Shown: piece by piece, positions 8,380-17,290 of the stretch | Position numbering within the stretch: position 1 is the first letter of the stretch | Layout of the letters: each line of letters opens with the position of its first letter | Assembly: GCA_018698795.1 (NCBI GenBank) | Contig: JABIPG010000236.1 | Span: forward strand, 1 to 53,013 | Length of the DNA stretch: 53,013 nt | Direction: 5' to 3' | DNA from: Rhodospirillaceae bacterium | Lineage (GTDB): Bacteria > Pseudomonadota > Alphaproteobacteria > Rhodospirillales > Casp-alpha2 | The notes under the pieces: model-generated | Seen by the model: the letters and a program-made list of their open reading frames with translations, nothing else | What the model was told of the DNA's origin: nothing | Databases searched by the model: none | Program-made: the position numbers and the translations under genes

Positions 8380-8993
8380 CCGGCGGCAATGTTCGATCAA
8401 AAGGGATGAATGACCAAACCATGACCAAAAGCATTGTCGTATTCGATTCCGAGTGGACAACCTGGGAAGGAGCCCTTGAACGTCGTTGGTCTGGTCCCGG
8501 CGAAGAAATCGAGATTGTTCAGATTGGCATGGCAAAACTGGCCGACACGGCGGAGTTGCCGGAGATCGACCATATCGAGTTCTTTATCCATCCCGTATTG
8601 AACCCTGATTTAAGCGCGTATTTCACGGAATTGACGGGGATTACTCAGCGGCAAGTCGACGAGCATGGCATAAGTTTTTCTGAGGCTTTAGTGAAAATGC
8701 AGGCGTTTCTTGATCCAAGTGTTCAGATTGCCTATTGCTTTGGTCGCGACGACATCATCGTCAGCCAAAACTGCACCCTTTACAACTTGGAATATCCATT
8801 CCCACCAGAGCTGTTTGCTTCAATCCGTGGCGAGATTGCCGAGTTTCTCGGCATCGCCGAAGAAGACACACTATCGAGCCGTCTTCCGCAAGATATGGGG
8901 TTCGATTCTCCGGGTGATGCGCATACCGCCCTTGCCGATGCCCGTTGCATCGGAGAGGCCCTGCGCATCATGCGCCGCGCCAGCGCATTTTAA
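8376..8993 (+). CDS. DnaQ-like DEDDh 3'-5' exonuclease family protein
   Basis: The protein (205 residues from this start) has an RNase H-like exonuclease fold. The Exo I acids are in IVVFDSEWT, a mid-protein GRDD segment may supply the second aspartate, and HTALADARC carries the histidine and last aspartate of the DEDDh class. Relatives degrade single-stranded DNA or small RNAs; the substrate here is unknown. The ATG at 8376 overlaps the Sua5 stop, but in-frame ATGs at 8406 and 8421 are just before the conserved domain, so the true start may be later. It converges on the chemoreceptor gene with only 16 bases between the stops. Confidence 0.78.
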   Translation: MTGGNVRSKGMNDQTMTKSIVVFDSEWTTWEGALERRWSGPGEEIEIVQIGMAKLADTAELPEIDHIEFFIHPVLNPDLSAYFTELTGITQRQVDEHGISFSEALVKMQAFLDPSVQIAYCFGRDDIIVSQNCTLYNLEYPFPPELFASIRGEIAEFLGIAEEDTLSSRLPQDMGFDSPGDAHTALADARCIGEALRIMRRASAF

Positions 8994-9009
8994 CCGATAC
9001 TGGCGCTCA

Positions 9010-11064
9010 TCAGCCGGTCCGAACCTCCGACACAAACTTCTCGACCTGATCACGCAAGTTCACCGATTGCCCAGAAAGCTCTCGTGCGGCAGAGAGGATT
9101 TGTTCCGACGCGTGGCCAGTTTCCTCCGCGACTTCTGATACGCCGGAGATATTCACCGTCACTTGCTCGGTGCCGCTGGCCGCCTCTTCCACGTTGCGGG
9201 CAATCTCCAACGTGGCGGCATTTTGTTCTTCAACCGCCGATGCGATGCCGGTGGTGGCTTCATCAATCTGAGAAATCGTTTCATTGATACGTCGGATGGC
9301 TGCGACCGAGTCTTTTGTCGCCGATTGAATGCCAGAAATTTGCGTGCCGATCTCCTCCGTGGCGCGCCCGGTCTGATTGGCAAGATTCTTCACCTCCGAG
9401 GCGACGACGGCAAATCCCTTGCCGGCATCGCCCGCGCGCGCGGCCTCAATCGTCGCATTGAGCGCCAAAAGATTCGTCTGTTCAGCGATATCAGTAATGA
9501 GGTCGACAACGTCGCTAATCTTCGACGCGGCGGTGGCCAGGGCCTCAATCTCATCACTGGTTTCACGTGCCGTTTCGACCGCCTCGCGGGCAATCTGAGA
9601 GGATTGATCAATCTGACGCGAAATCTCAGAAATTGAACTGTTCAACTCCTGGGCTGCCGCAGCCACCGTTTGCACATTCGCCGATGCTTGTGTGGAAGCC
9701 GTCGCGACGGCACCCGCCTTTTCAGTCGCGGCACCCGCCTGGACGGACATAGCCTGGGCCGAGCTTTCCAGTTCCGTGGCGGAATTGGACACTGAATCGA
9801 CAATGCCGCCGACATCGGCATGGAAGGTGTCGGCCATCTCATTCATCATACGGCGCTTCTCTTCAATGGCGCGCTGTTCCGCTTCTTTTTGCTCCGCTTC
9901 CAGGCGCTTAACTTCAAGTGCACTTTCTTTAAACACCTGTACGGTCGCTGCCATTTCACCGATTTCGTCTTTGCGGCCTTGGGCCGGAATGTCCACCTCC
10001 AAATCACCGCCAGCGAGACGTTGCATGGCGCCAGTCATGCCCACAACGGGTTTCGACAATGCGCCACCGAGGTATCCAGCAATAACGATGCCGAAAGCCA
10101 GGCCGACGAGAGAAATCACCACCATTTCGATCTCGGCCAAGGCGATCTCATGTTCCATCTGTTCCTTCAGGTGATGTTCCTCTTCACCGATGATCCTCGC
10201 CAACTTTTCCGCGTCACCGGTGACGATGGCAATCATCTTCGGCATTTTCACCTCGAGCAGATCACGGATCTTGACTTCATCCGCATGTACGTTGGCAAAC
10301 GCCGTCTCATAGGCGTGAAACAATTCGATAGATTCCTTATAAGCCAAGCGTTCACTGTCCGTATGTAGCGCTCCTTCCAGGGCCTTGAATGCCTTTTCCG
10401 TGAGCTCGAATTCCTGCTCCGCCGCAGCTGCGGCTTTTTCCTCACCGGCGATCATCCGCGTGGTCTGGAGCTGGCCCAACAACACATGCTCACGCACGGT
10501 GCCCGCGAGGACGGCTACGTCGGCCATTCCATCGCTTTTGGCTTCCTGGACGATTTTGTCCAAGTCCTCGACCACCTTGGCACCGTTGGGCTCAAGCACG
10601 TCATGAACGAGATGGTTATGTTCCTGCACCAAGGCCGCCACCGACTCGAACTCACGCAGATACCCGTCAAGAGCATGGGCAATTTCATCGACCAGCTTCA
10701 AATGCTCTGGATCGGAGATACCGGCCTTACCCTTCTCGATCTTCGCAGCAAGGTCCTTCGCAAGCTGAATGACTGTTTTTGCTTCCGCTTCGTCTTCGGT
10801 TCTCGCGAAATGCTGCGTTTCGTTCACCACCTTCAGGAATTTGACCTCTACTTCCTCGGCGAAAGTCGCTTCCTGAACAAGTTCAGCGTATTCCTCAACC
10901 TCATGTCCGACTAGGACGAAACTGTAAATCGCCAGCACCGAAACAATCAAAAACACCGCCAAAACGATGCCGAAACCGGTAAACAATTTCGGTCGCAATT
11001 TCAAATTGTCGAACTTAGCCAGCAAGCCGCTACCAGACCCGACCGCCATTGCGTTTACATTCAT
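9010..11064 (-). CDS. Methyl-accepting chemotaxis protein
   Basis: This 684-residue chemoreceptor has the standard layout. TM1 (about residues 28-52) precedes a long, largely helical periplasmic domain of about 250 residues. TM2 (about residues 310-333) is followed by HAMP ([26 protein letters not shown]) and a cytoplasmic signalling coiled coil. The highly conserved tip is present ([20 protein letters not shown]). The sensor is rich in glutamate, histidine and lysine and its ligand cannot be told. The C-terminus ([10 protein letters not shown]) lacks an NWETF-type CheR tether. AGAGG lies 6 bases before the ATG. A sigma-28-like promoter lies upstream, fitting motility control. No che or flagellar genes are nearby, so this is a stand-alone receptor gene. 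Confidence 0.95.
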   Translation of the reverse strand: MNVNAMAVGSGSGLLAKFDNLKLRPKLFTGFGIVLAVFLIVSVLAIYSFVLVGHEVEEYAELVQEATFAEEVEVKFLKVVNETQHFARTEDEAEAKTVIQLAKDLAAKIEKGKAGISDPEHLKLVDEIAHALDGYLREFESVAALVQEHNHLVHDVLEPNGAKVVEDLDKIVQEAKSDGMADVAVLAGTVREHVLLGQLQTTRMIAGEEKAAAAAEQEFELTEKAFKALEGALHTDSERLAYKESIELFHAYETAFANVHADEVKIRDLLEVKMPKMIAIVTGDAEKLARIIGEEEHHLKEQMEHEIALAEIEMVVISLVGLAFGIVIAGYLGGALSKPVVGMTGAMQRLAGGDLEVDIPAQGRKDEIGEMAATVQVFKESALEVKRLEAEQKEAEQRAIEEKRRMMNEMADTFHADVGGIVDSVSNSATELESSAQAMSVQAGAATEKAGAVATASTQASANVQTVAAAAQELNSSISEISRQIDQSSQIAREAVETARETSDEIEALATAASKISDVVDLITDIAEQTNLLALNATIEAARAGDAGKGFAVVASEVKNLANQTGRATEEIGTQISGIQSATKDSVAAIRRINETISQIDEATTGIASAVEEQNAATLEIARNVEEAASGTEQVTVNISGVSEVAEETGHASEQILSAARELSGQSVNLRDQVEKFVSEVRTG

Positions 11065-11086
11065 TTCAGCCTCTCGAATTTGACAA

Positions 11087-11114
11087 TTATTCGCAATCTA
11101 AACACTATACTTTA
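11087..11114 (-). promoter_or_regulatory. Candidate sigma-28 (FliA) promoter of the chemoreceptor gene
   Basis: Reading leftward, TAAAG begins at 11114 and GCGAATAA ends at 11087, with 16 bases between TAAA and the -10 element. The flagellar sigma factor consensus is TAAA, about 15 bases, GCCGATAA; six of eight -10 positions match. It ends 22 bases before the ATG of a methyl-accepting chemotaxis protein, a classic target of this sigma factor. The spacer is one base long, so this is a candidate only. Confidence 0.45.
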
Positions 11115-11132
11115 GGCCTATCCCCAGGCCTA
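11113..11132. repeat. Inverted repeat upstream of the chemoreceptor gene
   Basis: TAGGCCT (11113-11119) and AGGCCTA (11126-11132) are perfect reverse complements around a 6-base spacer. The dyad abuts the -35 side of the candidate sigma-28 promoter, so it may be a regulator-binding site. Chance occurrence is possible. Confidence 0.35.
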
Positions 11133-11207
11133 ATTACCTATAGATCATTATGCTCGCAAAAATACAAGACTAAATTTATCGGTTATTACTGGAGCCGCAT
11201 ATGCTGA

Positions 11208-11233
11208 AAGCCCCGCAACTGCTGGCGGGGCTT
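11208..11233 (-). terminator. Probable rho-independent terminator for the MFS gene
   Basis: Perfect 9-bp arms AAGCCCCGC (11208-11216) and GCGGGGCTT (11225-11233) enclose an 8-base loop. Read leftward, the stem is followed by a short run of Ts (CTTTCAGC), and the only gene ending upstream in that direction is the MFS transporter, whose stop is about 200 bases away. The T tract is short, so the strength is uncertain. Confidence 0.5.
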
Positions 11234-11436
11234 CCCTCTGTGGGCGCTTCACGCGCCGCCCGGCGATGATTGGTCGGGCCTATGGGTGGTGCTTCGATAT
11301 TCCTGCTGTTGTTTCAGGTGGGGTCAAATGCTCGACTCCTAATCGTTATCCACGATCCCATCATAGCTAACCATATTCTGGCCGCATTGATGCCGATCAT
11401 GGCGTCACCGCAAGGAATGGGATACGAAAAGCGCCA

Positions 11437-12684
11437 TCACTCCGCCGGGGCCGGATTGAGCTTCAGATGTTTACCCGGCAAGAACAATACGGCGCAAAAA
11501 ATCAAACTCGCCAGCACCGCCATCACCGCGAACAGCGCATAAAATCCCCAGGTCCCGTGCAGCGCCGAGATCGCCGGCACCGTGGTCGCCATTACCGCAA
11601 ACGAAATAATGTAGCGTGCTGAGTAGGCCCTCGAACGCCACTCACTTTTAGCGATGCGTCCGATCAATACATCGTTGATCGGGATTTGCCCGAACACCAC
11701 CAGCATGAAGGCGACACCGACAATCAACGCGGGTACGCCGGTCAGGTTGAGCATGACGGCAAACAGGATCGCCTGCCCGCCTGCCACGGCGGCAAATACC
11801 AGTCGCACCGAATGCCGATCAACCAGATAGCCCACGATCAATTGCGCCACCGAGGCAGCGGCAAATACCCCAAACGCCCACCAGCCGACTTGCTTGCCCG
11901 TTGTCGCTAGGCCTGCCAAGCGTTCATCGAAAATTTTCGGCAAGGCGAAGGTCGTACTTTGAAAAATAAAACTGCCCAACGCAGCGGTGAAGAAAATGAT
12001 GCCGAACACCTTAATCAACATACGCCGGTCCAACTCCAACGTCGCCGCACCGGCCGCCTTGGCACCGCCTTTGCCATAGGTCTGGTCGTGGATATGCGCG
12101 ACCCGTAGGAAAATCAGATAACACACGCCCACCGTGATGCAGACCGCACCTGGCACCATAAACGCCATGCGCCAGCCGAACTGCTCAATGATCAAAAGCG
12201 TTACCAATGGCGCCGCCGCCACACCCAAATTGCCAAACACGCCGTTCATGGCGATGGCCATGCCGGTTTTGTCGCGCCCTTGCACCACCATCGCAATGCC
12301 AACAGGGTGATAGATGGCGCCGAACACACCAATCAACAACAGCGCCGCCGCTAGGTGCCACGGCGACGAGGCCAATGCCGTCAACATGGCCGCAGACCCC
12401 ATCCCCAAAAAGAAGATGGCGATCATTCCAGGCCGGCTCCACTTGTCGGCAATCCAGCCCGCTGGCACCGAGCACAACCCGAACGCCGTGAACCCGGCTA
12501 CGGAAAATGGAATCAACTCGGCGTAGCTCATACCCCACTCGCTGCTGACGCCGCTGATCTCCACTTGCCGGTCAGTCGCCATGGCCACTGCCACGGTCGC
12601 AAATATCAAAATCAAGAAATGATCGAAAAAATGTCCCGCATTCAAAAATGCGAAATCGATCTTCTGACGGCGTTCATCAGTCAC
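11437..12684 (-). CDS. MFS transporter
   Basis: This protein of about 415 residues has twelve predicted membrane helices, a typical Major Facilitator size. The loop after TM2 (AGWIADKWSRPGMI) resembles the MFS signature, and the matching loop in the second half is GYLVDRHSVRLVF. The substrate is unknown. An in-frame GTG exists at 12699, but GGGAGAG (12691-12697) lies 6 bases before the GTG at 12684, so the later start giving MTDERRQKIDFAF is preferred. It is divergent from an AraC-type regulator, which probably controls it; the two starts are 95 bases apart. Confidence 0.88.
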   Translation of the reverse strand: MTDERRQKIDFAFLNAGHFFDHFLILIFATVAVAMATDRQVEISGVSSEWGMSYAELIPFSVAGFTAFGLCSVPAGWIADKWSRPGMIAIFFLGMGSAAMLTALASSPWHLAAALLLIGVFGAIYHPVGIAMVVQGRDKTGMAIAMNGVFGNLGVAAAPLVTLLIIEQFGWRMAFMVPGAVCITVGVCYLIFLRVAHIHDQTYGKGGAKAAGAATLELDRRMLIKVFGIIFFTAALGSFIFQSTTFALPKIFDERLAGLATTGKQVGWWAFGVFAAASVAQLIVGYLVDRHSVRLVFAAVAGGQAILFAVMLNLTGVPALIVGVAFMLVVFGQIPINDVLIGRIAKSEWRSRAYSARYIISFAVMATTVPAISALHGTWGFYALFAVMAVLASLIFCAVLFLPGKHLKLNPAPAE

Positions 12685-12779
12685 AATATTCTCTCCCACC
12701 CAATGATGCGGGTATTAAATCGGTTTTCGGCGCGGCGATCTTGCTATATTTTGTCAACTTATATCGAGAAAGCGACAAA

Positions 12780-13559
12780 ATGCGCCTGCCTGAACACATC
12801 AAACGCTTGCAAACCGTCGCCCGCCCAGTCGCCACAGCGGCGAGTGATTACGCCGCCGGACATACCATCGACTGGCATGATCATCCGCGTGCGCAATTGG
12901 TCTATGCGGAGCGCGGCGTCATCAGTGTCTCCACAATCGAAGGTGTGTGGATCACGCCGCCGGAGCGTGCCGTCTGGGTGCCCGCGGGTATTCGCCACCG
13001 TGTTGATATGAGCGGGCGTGTACGTATGCATAGCCTGTACGTGCGCCCCGATGCAGCGACGGGCCTGTTCTCGCAATGTCGCGTGGTGATGGTCACGCCT
13101 TTGCTGCGCGAACTGATCCGCCAGGCCGTTAACGTGCCCGAACTGTACGATGAAAAAGGCCCCGACGGCCGCCTGATTCAGGTCTTGGTCGACCAACTCG
13201 TCAGTCTCGATCAAGCCCCCCTGCACCTGCCCATGCCTGAAGACCAGCGCCTTCGCCGCGTCACCGAGGCGATCATCTCTAATCCAGCCGACAACCGAAG
13301 CCTCAATGCCTGGGCGCGCGATGCCGGCGCCAGTGCACGCACGCTGGAACGCATCTTCAGACGTGAGACCGCCATGACCTTTCGGGCCTGGCGCCAGCAG
13401 GCGCGCTTGTTGGCAGCACTCAAGGCCTTGGCAGGGCGTCAACCGGTCACGCACGTGGCGCTCGACCTCGGATACGAGAGCCCCAGCGCCTTCATTGCCA
13501 TGTTCCGTCGTGCTTTCGGCGTTTCGCCGGGCCGATACTTCAATCCGCCGACACCATAA
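12780..13559 (+). CDS. AraC-family transcriptional regulator with cupin sensor domain
   Basis: This 259-residue protein has an N-terminal cupin barrel (GHTIDWHDHPRAQLVYAERGV, then PPERAVWVPAGIRH). The C-terminal AraC DNA-binding domain has two helix-turn-helix motifs (LNAWARDAGASARTLERIFRRE and VTHVALDLGYESPSAFIAMFRRAFG). The HDH pattern and PAGIRH are typical of cupin-AraC proteins that pair with MFS exporters. The frame extends upstream to 12648, but that part overlaps the divergent MFS gene and lacks domain content. The ATG at 12780 has a purine-rich GAGAAAG upstream and starts the conserved region. The likely target is the adjacent MFS gene. Confidence 0.88.
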   Translation: MRLPEHIKRLQTVARPVATAASDYAAGHTIDWHDHPRAQLVYAERGVISVSTIEGVWITPPERAVWVPAGIRHRVDMSGRVRMHSLYVRPDAATGLFSQCRVVMVTPLLRELIRQAVNVPELYDEKGPDGRLIQVLVDQLVSLDQAPLHLPMPEDQRLRRVTEAIISNPADNRSLNAWARDAGASARTLERIFRRETAMTFRAWRQQARLLAALKALAGRQPVTHVALDLGYESPSAFIAMFRRAFGVSPGRYFNPPTP

Positions 13560-13608
13560 AGCCCGGTGCCTCTTGCCACGATGCCCCGCCAGGGGCAATA
13601 TCCGCCGC

Positions 13609-15042
13609 ATGAATGACATGAGCATACCCACAGCGGCCACAGCCGCCATCAAGGAGGTCGTCGGGCCCAACGGCTGGCTCGATACACCTGAAGACGTTGA
13701 GCCCTTTGTCGTCGAGACCCGTGGCCTATGGCGCGGTGAGTGCGACCTAGTGGTCAGCCCCGCATCGACCGATGAATTGGCACGCGTGGTAAAAATTTGC
13801 GCCGATGCCGGCATCCCGATCACGCCGCAGAGCGGCAATACCGGGCTTGTCGGTGGAGCGATCCCACATGGCGGCGTCATCATCAACACGCGGCGCATGA
13901 ATAAGATCCGTGACGTCGATGCATTGAACAATACCATGACCGTGGAGGCCGGATGTATTCTGGCCGATATCCAAAACGCAGCTGACGATGTCGATCGGTT
14001 GTTCCCGCTAAGCCTCGCCGCCGAGGGCAGTTGCTGCATCGGCGGCAACCTGTCGACCAATGCAGGCGGGATCCAGGTTCTGCGCTACGGCAACGCGCGC
14101 GACCTGGTGCTTGGCCTTGAGGTCGTGACGGCCGATGGCAAAGTCTGGAACGGTCTGCAGCGGCTCCGCAAAAACAACACCGGTTATGATCTCAAGCACC
14201 TGTTCATGGGTGCGGAAGGCACGCTCGGCATCATTACCGCCGCCGTCCTGAAATTGTTTCCCAAGCCCCGGCGCCGGGAAACCGCCTTCATCGGTGCGGC
14301 CAGCGTCGAGGCTGTGCAAGCGCTGTTCTCACGCATGCAGGACGCCATGGGTGATTCGCTGTCTGCGTTCGAATATGCCAACGAGTTTTCCATCGGTTTG
14401 GTGTTCGAGCATATCGACGGTGCCAACAACCCATTGCAAGGCACCTACCCGGCCTATGCCTTGATGGAGGTCTCCAGCCTGCGCGACGACGAAACCACCC
14501 GCGACCAGCTTGAAACCGTGCTCGCCGACGCGTTGGAAGACGAAGTCATTATCGATGCGGTGGTGGCACAATCTGAAGCACAATCGAAAGCGCTTTGGAA
14601 TTTGCGAGAATCCATGCCCGAAGCCCAAAAACACGCGCGCGCCAGCATCAAGCACGACGTCTCCGTGCCGGTCTCCAAGGTGGCTGAGTTCGTCCGCAAT
14701 GCATCGAAGATGGTGATCGACGACCTGCCGGGCATCCGCCCTTCGGCCTTCGGGCATTTCGGTGACGGCAATATCCACTTCAACCTGACGCAGCCCGCCG
14801 ACATGGAGCCTGAGGATTTCCTCGCCAAGTGGAACCATTTCAACGAGATCGTGCACGACTATGTCGCCACCATGAACGGCAGCTTCAGCGCCGAGCACGG
14901 TGTGGGTGAATTGAAGCGCAAAGACGTGGCGCGCTACAACGACCCCGTCGGCGTCGACATCATGCGCGCCATGAAGGCATCGCTCGACCCCAACAACATT
15001 ATGAACCCCGGCAAGGTCCTGCCCGACGCGGAACCGAGTTGA
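13609..15042 (+). CDS. FAD-linked oxidase of the GlcD / D-2-hydroxyglutarate dehydrogenase family
   Basis: This 477-residue flavoprotein has the FAD-binding PCMH domain (residues about 35-215; PITPQSGNTGLVGGAIP, SLAAEGSCCIGGNLSTNAGG). The C-terminal cap follows (FGHFGDGNIHFNLT, FSAEHGVGELKRKD, LDPNNIMNPGKVL). Family members oxidise D-2-hydroxy acids such as D-lactate, glycolate or D-2-hydroxyglutarate, passing electrons to a quinone, cytochrome or electron-transfer flavoprotein. The exact substrate cannot be assigned. The ATG at 13609 follows AGGGG by 13 bases; ATG 13618 is an alternative. Its stop overlaps the ureohydrolase start, so the two are translationally coupled and may share a pathway. 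Confidence 0.9.
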   Translation: MNDMSIPTAATAAIKEVVGPNGWLDTPEDVEPFVVETRGLWRGECDLVVSPASTDELARVVKICADAGIPITPQSGNTGLVGGAIPHGGVIINTRRMNKIRDVDALNNTMTVEAGCILADIQNAADDVDRLFPLSLAAEGSCCIGGNLSTNAGGIQVLRYGNARDLVLGLEVVTADGKVWNGLQRLRKNNTGYDLKHLFMGAEGTLGIITAAVLKLFPKPRRRETAFIGAASVEAVQALFSRMQDAMGDSLSAFEYANEFSIGLVFEHIDGANNPLQGTYPAYALMEVSSLRDDETTRDQLETVLADALEDEVIIDAVVAQSEAQSKALWNLRESMPEAQKHARASIKHDVSVPVSKVAEFVRNASKMVIDDLPGIRPSAFGHFGDGNIHFNLTQPADMEPEDFLAKWNHFNEIVHDYVATMNGSFSAEHGVGELKRKDVARYNDPVGVDIMRAMKASLDPNNIMNPGKVLPDAEPS

Positions 15043-16004
15043 TGTCCGGCTCGGACGGAAAGTTTGAGCCCATCGACGCCAGCGCCATGCCGCGGTTCGC
15101 CGGCTTGCCCACATTCATGCGCTTGCCACATGTGAGCGACCCGGCAGTTGTAGACATCGCCCTTGTCGGCGTGCCGTGGGATGGCGGCACCACCAACCGC
15201 GCCGGCGCGCGCCATGGGCCGCGCGAAATCCGCAATATGTCGAGCCTGATGCGGCGCGTGCACCCAGTCAGCGGCATCTCACCGTATGAGCTTTGCCGCA
15301 TTGCCGATTTGGGCGACAGCTCGGTTAACCCCATCGACCTGATGGAGACGCTCAAGCGCGTCGAGGATTTCTTTACTGAAATCCACACCGCCGGTGCCCA
15401 TCCGTTGACAGCCGGCGGCGATCATTTGATCACCTTGCCGATCATGCGCGCCATCGCCAAGGACGGCCCTGTCGGCATGGTGCACTTCGATGCGCACACC
15501 GACACCAACGACGAATACTTCGGTGGATCTAAGTTCACTCACGGCACGCCGTTTCGCCGTGCCGTCGAAGAAGGCCTGCTGGATCCGAAACGCACCATCC
15601 AGATCGGCATCCGCGGCTCCATGTACACGAGCGACGACCTGGCCTATTCCTACGACAGCGGTATGCGGGTGATCACCATTGAGGATTATTTCTCGATGGG
15701 GGTTGAGGCGGTGATTGCGGAAGCGCGGCGCGTTGCTGGCAACGGCCCGACCTATGTCAGTTTCGATGTCGATGGCCTGGACCCGGTTTATGCACCCGGC
15801 ACCGGCACACCTGAAATCGGCGGCTATTCAACCTTCGAAGCGCAACAAATGCTGCGTGGCCTCAAAGGACTGAACCTGATCGGCGGTGACGTGGTTGAGG
15901 TCGCACCGCCATTCGACCCCAGCGGCAACACCGCGCTGGTCGGCGCGACCATGATGTTTGAGATCCTTTGCGTCCTAGCCGACGCCATCGCCGCCAGGAG
16001 CTAA
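15042..16004 (+). CDS. Ureohydrolase family protein (agmatinase / guanidino-acid hydrolase-like)
   Basis: This 320-residue enzyme has all manganese-binding motifs of the arginase/agmatinase superfamily: GGDH, HFDAHTDT and SFDVDGLDP, plus the C-terminal GGDVVEVAPPFDPSGNTA. Members hydrolyse agmatine, guanidinobutyrate, guanidinopropionate or related compounds to urea and an amine or amino acid. DAHTDTND and the overall length resemble agmatinase and guanidinobutyrase more than arginase. The ATG at 15042 overlaps the preceding stop (TGATG). Pairing with a D-2-hydroxy-acid oxidase suggests use of a nitrogenous carbon source; this is inference. Confidence 0.9.
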   Translation: MSGSDGKFEPIDASAMPRFAGLPTFMRLPHVSDPAVVDIALVGVPWDGGTTNRAGARHGPREIRNMSSLMRRVHPVSGISPYELCRIADLGDSSVNPIDLMETLKRVEDFFTEIHTAGAHPLTAGGDHLITLPIMRAIAKDGPVGMVHFDAHTDTNDEYFGGSKFTHGTPFRRAVEEGLLDPKRTIQIGIRGSMYTSDDLAYSYDSGMRVITIEDYFSMGVEAVIAEARRVAGNGPTYVSFDVDGLDPVYAPGTGTPEIGGYSTFEAQQMLRGLKGLNLIGGDVVEVAPPFDPSGNTALVGATMMFEILCVLADAIAARS

Positions 16005-16053
16005 CCTGCGCCCAATCAAGGCAAACCAAGCCGTTTCCATGTAAGTTACAGAC

Positions 16054-16875
16054 ATGGAAACGAATAGCTCGCGCCCAGCTGAAATCCGGGTCACTGGCCT
16101 GCACAAAGCTTTCGGCGAACACCGCGTATTGCAGGGCATTGATCTGACAGTCAACGCCGGTGACGTCATGGCCATTGTCGGCGGCTCGGGCTGCGGCAAA
16201 ACAGTTCTGCTCAATCATATCCTCGGTCAACTTGACCCCGATGCGGGCAGCATCGAACTCGCCGATCACGATCGCGATGATGCGCCCTTGGTGGATTTGG
16301 CCGACATGGACACGACCGAGCGTGACCTGATCCACCAACATTGGGGCATGGTGTTCCAGCGCAACGCGCTGTTTTCAGGCAGTGTCTACGACAACATCGC
16401 GCTTTGGCTGATGGAAATCCGCGACATGGAAGACGCAGATATCATGCCCATTGCACGCCGGGTCTTAAGCGCTGTTGCGTTGCCATCCGATGATGCCTTC
16501 ATAGAAAGCGAGGCTGAAGCGCTATCGGGCGGCATGGCCAAGCGTTTGGCCGTCGCCCGCGCCTTGGCGATGAACCCTGTGGTCATTTTTTATGATGAGC
16601 CAACAACCGGCCTCGACCCTGTCAGCGCCACGCAAATCCAAGACCTGATCGCCGAAACCCACGAAGAGTTTCGCCCAGATCAACCGCCACGCACCACGGT
16701 GATCATTACCCACGACAAGGATTTGCTGCGGCGGCTCGAGCCTCGCACCGTCATGCTGCACGAAGGCCGGGTGTTCTTCGATGGCCCGTTCGCCGAATTC
16801 GAGTCTGCCTCCTCGCCCATCATCCGCCCCTATTTCGACCAGATGCCGGCACTGCACATGGCCGACAAACGCTAA
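16054..16875 (+). CDS. ABC transporter ATP-binding protein, MlaF-like
   Basis: This 273-residue ATPase has Walker A (GGSGCGKT), the Q-loop (GMVFQRNALFSGSVYDN), signature LSGGMAKR, Walker B (VVIFYDEPTTGLDP) and the switch histidine (VIITHDKDL). LSGGMAKR and the FQ...LF.S..V.DN spacing are typical of the Mla/Mce ATPases that drive lipid transport between the membranes. Unlike complete mla operons, no MlaE permease or MlaD (MCE) gene flanks it, so its partners must be elsewhere. Its C-terminus overlaps the convergent ArsC-like gene by 4 bases. Confidence 0.85.
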   Translation: METNSSRPAEIRVTGLHKAFGEHRVLQGIDLTVNAGDVMAIVGGSGCGKTVLLNHILGQLDPDAGSIELADHDRDDAPLVDLADMDTTERDLIHQHWGMVFQRNALFSGSVYDNIALWLMEIRDMEDADIMPIARRVLSAVALPSDDAFIESEAEALSGGMAKRLAVARALAMNPVVIFYDEPTTGLDPVSATQIQDLIAETHEEFRPDQPPRTTVIITHDKDLLRRLEPRTVMLHEGRVFFDGPFAEFESASSPIIRPYFDQMPALHMADKR

Positions 16876-17216
16876 CCTTTCAACGCAGCCTTCTGTTCGT
16901 CCTTGAATCCCAGAATGATCTTGCCGCCGGCGTCGAACACTGGGCGTTTGATCAAGGCTGGATGCTCAAACATCAGGGCTTTTGCCTTTTCCTCGTCGAT
17001 ATCAGCCATATCGTTCTCAGGCAGTTTCCGCCATGTGGTGCCGCGCCGATTGAGCAAAGCTTCCCAACCCAAAACATCAACCCAGCGGCCCAGCGTATCC
17101 GCATCCAACCCATCGGCACGCAGATCATGCAGCCGCGCCTCCATACCCTCGGCGGCGAGCCACTTCATGGCGTTTCTGCAGGTATCGCAGTTCTTTAAAC
17201 CGTGGACGACAATCAT
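16872..17216 (-). CDS. ArsC/Spx/YffB-family thioredoxin-fold protein
   Basis: This 114-residue protein begins MIVVHGLKNCDTCRNAMKWL, the thioredoxin-like start of the ArsC family with a CxxC pair (Cys10, Cys13). Later motifs are TTWRKLPEND, EHPALIKRPVFD and GFKDEQ, as in YffB- and Spx-type proteins. Bona fide arsenate reductases of this family use a single cysteine with arginines; the CDTC motif and lack of ars genes favour a glutathione- or thiol-linked reductase or a Spx-like role. It is divergent from yaaA and converges with the MlaF-like gene. Confidence 0.82.
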   Translation of the reverse strand: MIVVHGLKNCDTCRNAMKWLAAEGMEARLHDLRADGLDADTLGRWVDVLGWEALLNRRGTTWRKLPENDMADIDEEKAKALMFEHPALIKRPVFDAGGKIILGFKDEQKAALKG

Positions 17217-17229
17217 TCAGAGGCTCCTG

Positions 17230-17257
17230 TTGTTTTAGCGCGGCGTTACCCTATATT
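17230..17257 (+). promoter_or_regulatory. Candidate promoter of yaaA
   Basis: TTGTTT (17230-17235) and TATATT (17252-17257) are separated by 16 bases and lie 33 bases before the yaaA ATG. This is a plausible sigma-70-type promoter with one base less than the ideal spacer. Confidence 0.35.
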
Positions 17258-17290
17258 TTTAGAAGCCATCCAATATTGCAAGGACCCGAC

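Larger units (their letters stand above)
11065..11436. other. Intergenic region with promoter, dyad and hairpin signals, no convincing gene
   Basis: This 372-base gap lies between the chemoreceptor start and the MFS transporter stop. It holds a sigma-28-like promoter and overlapping dyad near 11087-11132 and a strong hairpin at 11208-11233. A second small hairpin follows (GGCGC, TTCAC, GCGCC at 11243-11257). The rest (11260-11436) shows nothing recognisable. A rightward 90-codon frame beginning at 11270 overlaps the MFS 3' end and has no family resemblance. Confidence 0.6.

Noticed and set aside
11080-11111. Rightward TTGACA ... TATACT promoter-like pair
   Set aside because: The spacer is 20 bases and there is no credible rightward gene downstream.
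11270-11542. Rightward 90-codon frame between the chemoreceptor and MFS genes
   Set aside because: It overlaps the MFS 3' end, has no convincing ribosome-binding site and no recognisable similarity.
12759-14060. Leftward 433-codon open frame
   Set aside because: It runs antisense across the AraC regulator and the FAD oxidase, both with clear motifs; its translation has no family features.
14329-15114. Leftward 261-codon open frame
   Set aside because: It is antisense to the FAD-linked oxidase and lacks domain content; it is a by-product of high G+C composition.
16872-17216. Assignment of the ArsC-like gene as an arsenate reductase
   Set aside because: The CDTC motif and absence of ars genes fit the YffB/Spx-like branch better; the ArsR-type gene 12 kb away is linked to an RND pump instead.
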